Source: an uncultured Lachnospiraceae bacterium
GTDB taxonomy: Bacteria; Bacillota; Clostridia; Lachnospirales; Lachnospiraceae
Assembly: GCA_902789555.1 (NCBI GenBank)
Contig: CADAOF010000006.1
Coordinates: 44,812-108,811, forward strand
Length of the DNA: 64,000 nt
Direction: 5' to 3'
The notes below the pieces were generated by a model. It did no database searches and was not told the DNA's origin. It worked only from the letters and a program-made list of their open reading frames with translations. Both the position numbers and the translations under genes were made by a program. This document shows positions 38,582-47,440 of the stretch, one piece after another (the first letter of the stretch is position 1; every line of letters begins with the position of its first letter).

Positions 38582-39070
38582 ATGAAGAATGTTTTTGCCA
38601 AGGGATCCTTTATCGTGCTGACGCTGCTGTTTGCGGCCGCATTCGGCCTGTTTGCCGCCTGGAGGATGAAACAGCCCCGGCCGGCGGACGCGGATCTTGC
38701 CGCCCTCGGGGACGCGCTGCAGGCATCGGGCCTGCTGCAGTCTTCAAAACCCGGCTCCGCCCGGGAATGCAGGAAGAGTTTCGGCCTGTCATCTGACTCG
38801 TATGAGGAGATCCTATATTTTTCTCCGATGACGTTCATGGACGTGGAAGAGGTGCTGGTGGTCCGTGCGCCGGAAGGCGCCGAGGCAGCAGCCGAGGCCA
38901 TGCGGACGCGGCTTTCCGAACTGCAGAAGAGCTTTGAAAACTACGGGACGTTTCAGTCGGCAATGCTGAAGGAAACGCAAATCTATGAAAACGGCGTTTA
39001 CGCCTGCTATGCCGCAGGAGAGCACAGCCGGGAGATCATGATGATGATCCGGAAGGCGGTCGAGGAATAG
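38582..39070 (+). CDS. DUF4358 domain protein
   Basis: A protein of 162 residues with an N-terminal membrane anchor and a DUF4358 domain (core YEEILYFSPMTFMDVEEVLVV and the closing GVYACYAAGEHSREIMMMI). This family regularly sits beside MBOAT and DHHW genes in Clostridia, but its role is unknown. Starts 4 nt after the upstream stop and is followed at once by the MBOAT start. Confidence 0.85.
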   Translation: MKNVFAKGSFIVLTLLFAAAFGLFAAWRMKQPRPADADLAALGDALQASGLLQSSKPGSARECRKSFGLSSDSYEEILYFSPMTFMDVEEVLVVRAPEGAEAAAEAMRTRLSELQKSFENYGTFQSAMLKETQIYENGVYACYAAGEHSREIMMMIRKAVEE

Positions 39071-39071
39071 C

Positions 39072-40454
39072 ATGGTCTTCAGCAGCGTCATTTTCGTTTT
39101 TTTCTTCCTGCCCGCCTGCCTTCTCCTGTACTTTGCCGTACCCGGGATCCGCGCGAAAAACGCAGTGCTTCTGCTCTTTTCCCTGGTCTTTTATGCCTGG
39201 GGAGAACCGGTCTATATCGTTCTGATGCTCCTGTCCGTCCTGATGAACTACACGTTCGGCCGCTACATGGAACGCATCCCGGGATGGAAAAAAGGGATCC
39301 TGGCCGCGGCCGTCTTTCTGAATCTGGCGGTGCTCGGCTTCTTCAAATATTTCGGCTTCGCGGCGGAGATCTTCGCTTCGCTTACGGGCCTGCCCGTGAA
39401 GGTGCACGGCCTGCCCCTGCCCATCGGGATCTCCTTCTATACGTTTCAGGCGCTGTCCTACGTCATCGACGTGTACCGCGGAAAAGAGGAGGCGCAGAAG
39501 TCTCTGCCGGATTTCGCCCTGTACATCAGCATGTTCCCGCAGCTGATCGCCGGGCCGATCGTCCGCTACCAGACGGTTGCGGGGCAGCTCGGCAGCCGGA
39601 CCGTGAACGGCGAAGGGCTCGGCCGCGGGATGGCACGCTTTGTCTTCGGCCTGGCCAAGAAGGTGCTGCTGGCCAATCTGCTGGGCAAGGTCTTTGAAGC
39701 GACGGGTTTCCAGCTGCAGCCGGTCTCCGTCCTGTCGGCCTGGATCGGGCTCGCGGCCTATTCCCTGCAGATCTATTTCGACTTTTCGGCCTATTCCGAC
39801 ATGGCGATCGGGCTCGGAAAGATGCTGGGCTTTGATTTTCAGGAAAACTTCAACGCGCCTTACGGCTCCGCGTCCGTTACCGAGTTCTGGCGCCGCTGGC
39901 ACATCAGCCTGGGCACCTGGTTCCGGGAATACGTGTACATTCCCCTCGGCGGAAATCAGGTGAGTACAGCAAGACACGTTTTCAATATCATGACCGTCTG
40001 GGCGCTGACCGGGCTCTGGCACGGCGCGGCCTGGAACTTCGTCCTGTGGGGCGTTTATTACGGCGTCCTGCTGCTGCTCGAGAAATACGTCGTTTTCCGG
40101 ATAATGAAGGTCCCCCGCTTCATCGGTCATGCGGTGACGGTCCTTCTGGTCTTCCTGGGATGGGGCCTTTTCCTCTGCAGCTCGCTCACCGAGGTAGGCT
40201 GTGCCTTTGCGAATCTGTTCGGCGCCTCCGCGCAGGCGCTTTTCGATGCGCCGGCCTTCGGGCTCCTGCGGCAGTACGGGGCTCTGCTGGCCGCGTCAGC
40301 GGTCCTTGCCTGCCCCTTTGCCCTGACGCTGCGGAAGAAACTGACGGAGCAGCATCCGGTGCTGCTTGCTCTTGCAGCTGCGGTCCTTTTTTTCCTCTGC
40401 ACGGCCTTTCTGGCAACGGATAATTACAATCCGTTCCTGTATTTTCGTTTCTGA
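39072..40454 (+). CDS. MBOAT-family O-acyltransferase (AlgI/DltB type)
   Basis: A 460-residue polytopic protein that passes acyl groups, usually acetyl, across the membrane for transfer to a secreted polymer. The family active-site region is visible: FNAPYGSASVTEFWRRWHISLGTWFREYVYIPLGG and the catalytic histidine in LTGLWHGAAWNF. It is typical in length and helix number. Its neighbours are the SGNH and DHHW proteins that would complete transfer on the outer face. ATG 39072 lies 1 nt after the DUF4358 stop. Confidence 0.95.
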   Translation: MVFSSVIFVFFFLPACLLLYFAVPGIRAKNAVLLLFSLVFYAWGEPVYIVLMLLSVLMNYTFGRYMERIPGWKKGILAAAVFLNLAVLGFFKYFGFAAEIFASLTGLPVKVHGLPLPIGISFYTFQALSYVIDVYRGKEEAQKSLPDFALYISMFPQLIAGPIVRYQTVAGQLGSRTVNGEGLGRGMARFVFGLAKKVLLANLLGKVFEATGFQLQPVSVLSAWIGLAAYSLQIYFDFSAYSDMAIGLGKMLGFDFQENFNAPYGSASVTEFWRRWHISLGTWFREYVYIPLGGNQVSTARHVFNIMTVWALTGLWHGAAWNFVLWGVYYGVLLLLEKYVVFRIMKVPRFIGHAVTVLLVFLGWGLFLCSSLTEVGCAFANLFGASAQALFDAPAFGLLRQYGALLAASAVLACPFALTLRKKLTEQHPVLLALAAAVLFFLCTAFLATDNYNPFLYFRF

Positions 40455-40465
40455 GGAGGGACCGC

Positions 40466-41596
40466 ATGAAGAAGTTTTATTCCGTATTCGGTTTCCTCGC
40501 ACTGCTGCTCCTTGCCGGGACCGCCCTGTTCCATCTGGCCCTGCCCGATAAGGCGTACAGCGAAACGGAAAAGAGAAATCTGGCCGGCGCGCCGGTCCTC
40601 TCGGCGGAGAGGATCTTTGACGGCCGGGCCATGACGGACATTGAGGCGTATGCCGCGGATCAGTTCCCGCTCAGGGCGTTCTGGATGCACGCCCGCATGA
40701 ATCTGATGCAGGCAGAAGGCCTTCGGGAGAACGAAGGTGTGGTCCTGCTTTCGGACGGGAGCCTCGCGGAGTGCTTTGACGGCTGGGACGAAGAGAAGAT
40801 GACCGCCCTTGCCGGCGCGCTCCGCCGCTTTGCCGGAGAAAACGAATTCCGGGCGGTATACCTGCTTCCGGTCACGACGAAGAGCGGCCTGTATCCGGAA
40901 CTCTTCCCCGACTGGCTCACGCCGGCCTCGCAGCGCCTCTGTGCGGAACGGCTGAAGGAGGAACTTCGCCGGGAGGTGACCGTGCTGGACGGCTGGACGC
41001 CTCTGGCCGACATGAAGGCGGAGGGCGGACAGGTCTATTTCCTGACGGACCACCACTGGACGCAGGACGCCGCCCGCAGGACCTTTGAGGAAAATGCAGC
41101 GGTCACCGGATGGAAGACGGGGAGCTGGTCACACGGCATCGTCAGCAACGGTTTTCTCGGCTCTCTGGCAGCAAAAAGCGGCTTTACGCCCCGCTATGCG
41201 GACAGCGTGACCGCCTGGAAGGCAGACGACGGCTCAGATGAAGTGCTTGTCCTTCATGCCGCCGGCGGGGAAACGACGGTCGGTTTTTACGACTACGCCG
41301 CCCTGGAGCGCAGCGACCGCTACGAATTCTATCTCGGGACCAACGAGCCAGAACTGGTCATCCGCACGGTGGCCGACACCAACGATACCCTGCTGGTCCT
41401 GAAGGATTCCTATGCCAACGCATTCCTTCCTTTCCTGGCCGGCAGCTACAAGACCATTACCGTGGTCGATCCGCGCTACTATGCTGAGCCTCTGGACATG
41501 CTGCTGGCGGAGGACGAATACACGGACGTCCTGATCCTGTACAACATCCAGACGCTGTCGCAGGACAGCCATCTGCAGCAGCTGCTGAGCGAATGA
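40466..41596 (+). CDS. DHHW-family (AlgJ/AlgX-like SGNH) secreted protein
   Basis: A 376-residue extracytoplasmic protein with an N-terminal signal anchor (about 7-25). The name-giving TDHHWT motif lies near residue 195, and LLVLKDSYANAFLPFLAG provides the serine-containing block. These proteins accompany MBOAT acyltransferases and are thought to complete O-acetylation of exported polysaccharide. GGAGG precedes ATG 40466. The next gene starts within about 20 nt. Confidence 0.9.
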   Translation: MKKFYSVFGFLALLLLAGTALFHLALPDKAYSETEKRNLAGAPVLSAERIFDGRAMTDIEAYAADQFPLRAFWMHARMNLMQAEGLRENEGVVLLSDGSLAECFDGWDEEKMTALAGALRRFAGENEFRAVYLLPVTTKSGLYPELFPDWLTPASQRLCAERLKEELRREVTVLDGWTPLADMKAEGGQVYFLTDHHWTQDAARRTFEENAAVTGWKTGSWSHGIVSNGFLGSLAAKSGFTPRYADSVTAWKADDGSDEVLVLHAAGGETTVGFYDYAALERSDRYEFYLGTNEPELVIRTVADTNDTLLVLKDSYANAFLPFLAGSYKTITVVDPRYYAEPLDMLLAEDEYTDVLILYNIQTLSQDSHLQQLLSE

Positions 41597-41617
41597 CGGA
41601 AAAGGAAAGAGAAACGG

Positions 41618-42754
41618 ATGACGATCCCCCCGAAGTGGAAAAATGCGCGCAGAAACGCCAGACGGAAAAGGCTTGTACGGCTTGCCCTGATGCTGGCCGT
41701 GTTTGCGCTGCTCTGCACGGGGGTGGTCTTCCTGGTAAAAGCGGCGGCAGAGCGCAGGAAGCCCGCGGCGCCGGAAGGCCCGGCCCTTCCCGAGATCGGG
41801 GTGAAACTCCGGGAAAGCGATGAAGAAGGGCTGCCTGTGATCGGCGCTCCGGACGTAAGGAACGCCGCGAAGCCTGCCGAAACCCCTGCGGAAACAAAGG
41901 AGAGCAGGCCTCCGGAAACCCGGGAGGAAAGTACGGCACCGACAGTGTCAGAACCTGACCCGTCAACGGAGGAGGTGCTGCAGACGACGGAAGCGGAAAC
42001 GGCGGCCGCGCCGCAGACCACCGAAGCGCCGCCCGTGACGGAATCTGCAGAGCCTGCAGCTCCGCCTGTCCCCCCCACGCCGCCGACGCAGCCTACATCA
42101 CCGCCGACCCAGCCGACGTCCCCGCCCACGCAGCCGCCTCCGCCGTCAACGACAGCAGAGGCACCGCCTCCGTCTGAGACGCAGACGAGCGGAGAGACAC
42201 TCACCCCTCCCGTTAACGTGAACGGCCTCAGGGTCTGGATCGGCGACTCGCGGACACGCGGCCTGAAACTCTATGCCGGAGCGGATACCGCAAAGGACGT
42301 CTTCATCTGTGAAGACGGCACGGGCGCCGACTGGTTCGAGCGGACGGCGGTTCCGCAGCTAGAAGCGCTGATCGCGGAAAAGACGGTATCGGCAGTTTAC
42401 GTTCACATGGGCATCAACGACTGCGCTGCGACGTATAAGACGGCGGAGGAAAACCGTTCGGCCCGCTACAGCCGTGACATCAATTCGCTGATCAGCCGCT
42501 ATCCGCAGATCCGCTTCTTCTTCCTCTCGGTCGGACCGGGCGAGGGCGAAACGTATTTCTCGACGGACATCCCGAAGATGAATGCCGAGGCAAACGCGTT
42601 CAACGCCGGCATGAAGGCAAGGTGCCTTGCCGATTACGTCCCCGTGGCGGAGTTCCTGAAGAGTGATGGTTTTAAGACGATGGACGGCATGCATTACGAT
42701 GCGGCAACCTGCAAAAAGATCTACGCCTACGTTCTGCGGATGACACAGCCGTAA
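41618..42754 (+). CDS. Second membrane-anchored SGNH/GDSL protein with Pro/Thr-rich stalk
   Basis: A 378-residue protein with a basic N-terminus, a transmembrane anchor (about 21-43), a long Pro/Thr/Glu stalk (about 50-195, with PPTQPTS tandem repeats) and an SGNH domain: WIGDSRTRG, MGINDCA and DGMHYD. It is the third SGNH-like protein of the operon, but its stalk is chemically quite unlike that of the first. Its likely role is as an O-acyltransferase or esterase acting on a cell-surface glycan. Confidence 0.87.
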   Translation: MTIPPKWKNARRNARRKRLVRLALMLAVFALLCTGVVFLVKAAAERRKPAAPEGPALPEIGVKLRESDEEGLPVIGAPDVRNAAKPAETPAETKESRPPETREESTAPTVSEPDPSTEEVLQTTEAETAAAPQTTEAPPVTESAEPAAPPVPPTPPTQPTSPPTQPTSPPTQPPPPSTTAEAPPPSETQTSGETLTPPVNVNGLRVWIGDSRTRGLKLYAGADTAKDVFICEDGTGADWFERTAVPQLEALIAEKTVSAVYVHMGINDCAATYKTAEENRSARYSRDINSLISRYPQIRFFFLSVGPGEGETYFSTDIPKMNAEANAFNAGMKARCLADYVPVAEFLKSDGFKTMDGMHYDAATCKKIYAYVLRMTQP

Positions 42755-42778
42755 GAGGCGGGCAATAGGAGGTGTTTC

Positions 42779-44173
42779 GTGAAAAAGAACGTTCTGTTTC
42801 TTATGTTTGTCATCGTGCTGCTGCTCGGCGCCTGCGGCAGAACGAAGGAGATCGATCTGACAAAATATGTCCGCTATGAGATAAGCGGCGTCAACGGGAA
42901 AGGGAAAATGTTCCTTTCCCTGGATGAGCAGCTGTACGCGGACGCAGCGGAAAAAACGGACAAACTGTCTGCAGAGGAGATCCGCAGGATCATCGAAAGA
43001 GACGTGGCCTTATCTTCCGGAGAGGACAGACTGCTTTCCAACGGAGACGAAGCCGTGATAGAAGTTTCCTGCCTCAGCGAGGACGAAACCCTGAAAAAGG
43101 CGGGCTTCAAACTGCTGCCCGGCAGCAGGACGGTGAAGATCGCGGGGCTCCGGGAAGCCAGAGAGATCGATCTGACAAAGGACATTCTGGTCGAAGCGCA
43201 GGGATTTAACGGCGTAGGAACGCTGTCGATCGGTTTCGCGGAAAAACTGTACAATACCATTGCGGATCTGAGCAGGGACATGACCACGGAAAAAGCCAGG
43301 GAACTGCTGCAGGCGTCGGTCACCCTTTCCGCGGATAAGAGCAGCGAACTTTCTGACGGGGATACGGTAAAAATCACGGTGGACGCGTCAAACGTGAACG
43401 CTGCCTTCCTGGAGCAGGGGCTCGTGCTTACCGGCGGCGAAGTTTCCCGTACGGTAAGCGGGCTGCAGCCGCTGAACCATTTCAGGGCGTCAGATTATGT
43501 TTCGTATGAGCTGACCGGAACGGTGCCGTACCTGAACGTTGCATTCGATTTTTCCGAAAATGCGCCGGAGGAGCTGATGCCGTTCATCACGCTGCCCTGG
43601 ACCCGGCCGGTAACGCTCCGGAAGGGCGAGAGCCGGGAATTTGAGATCAAGTGTAAGGAGGCGGAGCTGAAAAAGCGGGGCTACGTCTGCGATGCGACTG
43701 CATTTACCGTTGCTCCGGACGGTTTCGAACTGGAAAAATACACGGAAAAACTGGCGGAGATCTCTGAGACGGAGATGCAGCAGATCAGGGACAAGGCGCA
43801 GGAAGCGGCGTATGCAGCAGCGCTGAACGAAACAAAGCACTTAACGTACAGCGAAGGGGACGTGTTCGGGGATACGCTTAACGACGTATCACTTTCGTCA
43901 ACGATTCTGTTTCTGCGGAAGTTTTATTCGGACATCCTGCCGTTCAATTATCTGGTGCTGGTATATCAGGCAGATTATACTCCCGCAAACGACCATGCTA
44001 ACCATGATGAAGTGCTGTATGTCACGCTGACCTATGAAAACGTCACGATGGAGCCTTCCGGAGCCGTCATCTATTCGGAACCGAATGTTGAGATCAGGCT
44101 TCCGGACAGCCTTGAAACGGATATCGCCGTGCGGAAGGCGGATTACGAAATGGAAGAGATCAGGGAGGATTGA
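42779..44173 (+). CDS. Lipoprotein with three tandem beta domains
   Basis: A 464-residue lipoprotein with lipobox LLGAC (C19). Two similar domains of about 95 residues each open with IDLTK, contain an FxGVNGxG or FNGVGT strand and an LSNGD/LSDGDxVxI motif, and end with a TVxGL strand (about 24-115 and 120-215); a third, more diverged copy follows (DYVSYELTGTVPY). This repeat is common in Firmicutes surface lipoproteins of unknown role. The start is GTG 42779, with AGGAGGT 6 nt upstream. It is the last gene of the O-acylation operon. Confidence 0.8.
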   Translation: MKKNVLFLMFVIVLLLGACGRTKEIDLTKYVRYEISGVNGKGKMFLSLDEQLYADAAEKTDKLSAEEIRRIIERDVALSSGEDRLLSNGDEAVIEVSCLSEDETLKKAGFKLLPGSRTVKIAGLREAREIDLTKDILVEAQGFNGVGTLSIGFAEKLYNTIADLSRDMTTEKARELLQASVTLSADKSSELSDGDTVKITVDASNVNAAFLEQGLVLTGGEVSRTVSGLQPLNHFRASDYVSYELTGTVPYLNVAFDFSENAPEELMPFITLPWTRPVTLRKGESREFEIKCKEAELKKRGYVCDATAFTVAPDGFELEKYTEKLAEISETEMQQIRDKAQEAAYAAALNETKHLTYSEGDVFGDTLNDVSLSSTILFLRKFYSDILPFNYLVLVYQADYTPANDHANHDEVLYVTLTYENVTMEPSGAVIYSEPNVEIRLPDSLETDIAVRKADYEMEEIRED

Positions 44174-44214
44174 TCCTCTGACGCCAGAGTGATCCGATAG
44201 GCGGAAACGATACG

Positions 44215-44254
44215 AAAAAGCGGCAGCTGTCCCAATGGGCGGCTGCCGCTTTTT
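44215..44254. terminator. Bidirectional terminator
   Basis: A perfect 13-bp stem (44215-44227 with 44242-44254) with flanking A and T runs, between the convergent lipoprotein and aminotransferase genes. Confidence 0.92.
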
Positions 44255-44270
44255 CATGCCGTTTTGCAGA

Positions 44271-45473
44271 TCATTTCATCCCCGGCCTGTATTCTTCGAT
44301 CAGTTTTTTAAACGCGGGGAGGGAGCGCTCGATCATGTCGTAGTCCACGCAGTAGGAGAGGCGGAAATAACTCGGGCAGCCGAAACTGTCGCCGGGTACG
44401 ATGAGCAGATTGTAATGCGTCTTCGCGTACTCCGAGAAGGCGGCGGAATCGTCGCCCGGCGCGTGCACGAAGAGGTAGAAGGCGCCGTCCGGCCGCGCGC
44501 ATTCGTAGCCCATTTCCTCGAGGGCGTGCCAGAGGCGCAGGCGGTTTTTGTTGTAGGCGGAAAGGTCCGGCCGCACCCCGTTACACATCGCGATGGCCTG
44601 CTGGAAGAGGGTCGGTGCGCAGACGTGGCCGATGATCCTGGCCGCGCCGGCGACGGCGCCCATCAGTTCCTTGCTGTCTGTGCAGACATCCGGTACGCAG
44701 ATGTAGCCGATGCGTTCGCCGGGCAGGGACAGCGACTTGGAATACGAATAGCAGATGATGGTATCCGTGTAGTAAGCCGGAACATAGGGGACATACAGGT
44801 CATCGTAGGTCAGTTCGCGGTAAGGCTCATCGGAGATGATGTAGATCGGGTGGCCGTATTCGCATTCCTTCTTATAGAGCAGGCGCGCCAGCTTGTCCAG
44901 CGTGGGCTCGGTGTAGACCGTGCCGGCAGGATTGTTCGGTGAGTTCAGGATGATCGCCTGGGTCTTTTTGCCTATGTACTGCGCAAGCAGTTCCATGTTC
45001 AGCTGGAAGTCGGGGATGTCGGGCGGCAGGATCACGAGCCTGCAGCCGGAAGCGAGGACGAAGGTCTTGTACTCGGGGAAGTAAGGCGCGACTACGATGA
45101 CCTCGGTATCCGGACCGAGGCAGAGAGCATGCAGGACGGTGAGGAGAGCCGGTGCGGCGCCGCAGGTCATGAAGACGTTCTGCGGACGGATGAGATGTCC
45201 GGAACGGACAGTCAGGTCCGATGACACTGCTTTCCGTACGGCTTCGATCCCGCCGGCCATGGAGTAGCCGTGGAGCTTTACGGAGTCGGATTCGCGGATC
45301 AGCTTCAGAATGCTCTCGTTTACGGCGTCCGGTGCTGGAATGCTCGGATTCCCGAGCGAGTAATCGAAGACGTTTTCCTTACCGACCTCCTTGGCCTTTT
45401 CCAGCCCGTAGGCGAAAAGCTTGCGGATGGCCGAGGGGGCCGTTCCCATTTCGTAGCAATGCTGATTGTACAT
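44271..45473 (-). CDS. PLP-dependent aminotransferase (class I/II)
   Basis: A 400-residue fold-type I aminotransferase. NSPNNPAGT is the conserved substrate-binding segment, ISDEPYRELTYDD carries the PLP-contacting Asp, and SYSKSLSLPGERIG holds the Schiff-base lysine. As the last gene of the ior operon it would produce the 2-oxoacids, most likely aromatic, that IorAB consumes. AGGAG lies 5 nt before ATG 45473; the CoA-transferase gene ends 8 nt upstream. Confidence 0.93.
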   Translation of the reverse strand: MYNQHCYEMGTAPSAIRKLFAYGLEKAKEVGKENVFDYSLGNPSIPAPDAVNESILKLIRESDSVKLHGYSMAGGIEAVRKAVSSDLTVRSGHLIRPQNVFMTCGAAPALLTVLHALCLGPDTEVIVVAPYFPEYKTFVLASGCRLVILPPDIPDFQLNMELLAQYIGKKTQAIILNSPNNPAGTVYTEPTLDKLARLLYKKECEYGHPIYIISDEPYRELTYDDLYVPYVPAYYTDTIICYSYSKSLSLPGERIGYICVPDVCTDSKELMGAVAGAARIIGHVCAPTLFQQAIAMCNGVRPDLSAYNKNRLRLWHALEEMGYECARPDGAFYLFVHAPGDDSAAFSEYAKTHYNLLIVPGDSFGCPSYFRLSYCVDYDMIERSLPAFKKLIEEYRPGMK

Positions 45474-45481
45474 GAGTTCTC

Positions 45482-46819
45482 CTATCCGCGCCGGTTGGAA
45501 CGGCGCCAGATGCCCTGGGCTTCGGCGGCTTTGATGAGCCCTTCGCGGAAGTCGGGATGTGCGACGGAAACGAGCAGTTCCGCCCGTTCCCAGGTGGTCC
45601 GTCCGCAGAGGTTCACGGCACCGTACTCGGTCACGATGTAGTAGGCCTGGCTGCGGGGGTCGGTGATGATCTCACCGTTAAAATGCGGCAGGATGCGGGA
45701 GCGGAGCGTTCCGTCCTTTTCCTTATAGGTACTGGTCATGGCAATGAAAGCCTTGCCGCCGTTCGACATCGCGGCACCGGTCAGGAAATCCAGCTGGCCG
45801 CCGGTCCCGCTGATGTGGCGGATCCCCGCGCTTTCCGCATTCACCTGGCCGTAGAGGTCTGCGGCGATGCAGTTGTTGATGGAGATCATGTTGTCGAACT
45901 GCGCGATCGTGCGGACGTCGTTGACGTAGGAAAGCGGGGCAGCGAGAACGTTCGGGTTGTGGTCAGCCCAGCGGTACAGTTCCGAGGAACCGAAGACCAT
46001 GCCGGTCAGGCCCTTGCCGCGGTACAGCGTCTTTCTCGTATTGGTGATCTTGCCGGCCCGGTCGAGGACCATGTAGGCGTCGCCGCAGAGCTCGGTGTGC
46101 ATGCTCAGGTCCTTCACGTCCGATTCGGCAATCAGTTTTCCGAGGACGTTCGGCATGCCGCCGATGCCGAGCTGGAGCGCGGCGCCGTCCTTGATGTGCG
46201 GCAGGATGTGGTTCGCGATGGCGAGGTCTTCCGCAGTCGCCTTCGGGGTCGGGAGGTCCGGGAGCGGATCGTGCGGTCCCTCGACGACGGCGTCGACTTC
46301 GCTGATGTTGATCGTTCCGTCGAAGGCGCTGTACATGTACGGCAGGTCTTCGCGGACCTCGAGGATCACGCGGTCCGCCTTGTCGAGGATGCCGCGGCCG
46401 ACGCCGGTCGCGCAGGAGAGCGAGAAGTTTCCGTGTTCATCCATGGGCGGGACGGCCATCATGGCCACGTTCACGTTCAGGAAATGCTTGTAGTACAGCG
46501 TGTTGTTCCGAAAGACCATGGGGATGAAATAGCAGAGGCCTCGGTCGGCAAGCTTCCGTTCATAGCCGGAAAAATGCCAGCTGTTGTAGCAGAAATGCTC
46601 CTGCGAAGGGTCGCATTCCGCCACCTTGATCGGGCCGAAGATGAGGTTCCCGCGGATCTTGACGTCGAAGAGTTCGTCCTTGCGGGCGGCGAGGGCGGCA
46701 TCAAGCAGGGGCGGAAAGCCGAGGTTCGAGGTATAATCGACCCAGTCCCCGTCCTTCACGAAGCGGACTGCCTCCTCGGGCGTTTTCAGTTTGGAACGGT
46801 ATTCCTGCAGATAGTCCAT
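45482..46819 (-). CDS. Acetyl-CoA hydrolase/transferase-family CoA-transferase (But/Cat2-like)
   Basis: A 445-residue protein of the family of butyryl-CoA:acetate and 4-hydroxybutyrate CoA-transferases. [11 protein letters not shown], the MHTE motif with probable catalytic E243, and [15 protein letters not shown] are conserved, and the end WRRSNR matches butyrate-type enzymes. In this operon it would exchange CoA between the acyl-CoA made by IorAB and a carboxylate such as acetate, saving the thioester energy. Substrate specificity is inferred from context only. GGAGG precedes the start. Confidence 0.88.
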   Translation of the reverse strand: MDYLQEYRSKLKTPEEAVRFVKDGDWVDYTSNLGFPPLLDAALAARKDELFDVKIRGNLIFGPIKVAECDPSQEHFCYNSWHFSGYERKLADRGLCYFIPMVFRNNTLYYKHFLNVNVAMMAVPPMDEHGNFSLSCATGVGRGILDKADRVILEVREDLPYMYSAFDGTINISEVDAVVEGPHDPLPDLPTPKATAEDLAIANHILPHIKDGAALQLGIGGMPNVLGKLIAESDVKDLSMHTELCGDAYMVLDRAGKITNTRKTLYRGKGLTGMVFGSSELYRWADHNPNVLAAPLSYVNDVRTIAQFDNMISINNCIAADLYGQVNAESAGIRHISGTGGQLDFLTGAAMSNGGKAFIAMTSTYKEKDGTLRSRILPHFNGEIITDPRSQAYYIVTEYGAVNLCGRTTWERAELLVSVAHPDFREGLIKAAEAQGIWRRSNRRG

Positions 46820-46837
46820 ATCGGTCCTCCGGCCGCA

Positions 46838-47425
46838 CTATTCCTGTTTTTCCGCGGCGGCAAGGCCTGCGCGGAAGGCGGCAAGGTTCAGCTCCAGCGC
46901 CTTGGCCGGAACGACCTTCCGGACAACATCTTCCCAGTTCACGCTATCCGCACCCATCAATCCGCAGCAGGCGCCGAAGAGGACCACGTTCATGCAGCGC
47001 GGATTGCCGAGTTTTTCAGCGATCTCATTCGCGGGAACGACAATGCACTTAAACTGCTTCTGCATGGCTTCGAGGCAGCCTTCCGGATATTGGAAGAGAC
47101 CTGCGGCCGTGGCCGCGGATTCCTGACGGTAGGCATTGATGACGGCGACGCCGTCCGGCTTCAGGAAGGGGGCGTAGCGGACGGCTTCCATCTGCTCGAG
47201 GGCGATGAGGATGTCCGCTTCGCCCTTTCCGAAGACCGGTCCGTAGACCTTGTCGCCGAAACGGACCTGGGTCGAAACGGAACCGCCGCGCTGGGCCATT
47301 CCGTGCACTTCGGACTGTTTGACGTCGAAACCGGCTTCCATGAGGCCTTCGGTCATGATCCGGCTGATCAGGATCGCACCCTGTCCGCCGACGCCGGCGA
47401 TCAAAACACTTTTCACGTTAGGCAT
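46838..47425 (-). CDS. iorB: Indolepyruvate oxidoreductase subunit beta
   Basis: A 195-residue gamma-type domain of 2-oxoacid:ferredoxin oxidoreductases (GVGGQGAILISRIMTEGLMEAGFDVKQSE; GMAQRGGSVSTQVRFG). It pairs with IorA to oxidatively decarboxylate aryl pyruvates to aryl-acetyl-CoA, reducing ferredoxin. GGAGG lies 9 nt before ATG 47425; 15 nt separate it from iorA. Confidence 0.95.
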   Translation of the reverse strand: MPNVKSVLIAGVGGQGAILISRIMTEGLMEAGFDVKQSEVHGMAQRGGSVSTQVRFGDKVYGPVFGKGEADILIALEQMEAVRYAPFLKPDGVAVINAYRQESAATAAGLFQYPEGCLEAMQKQFKCIVVPANEIAEKLGNPRCMNVVLFGACCGLMGADSVNWEDVVRKVVPAKALELNLAAFRAGLAAAEKQE

Positions 47426-47440
47426 CTGTCAGCACCTCCT

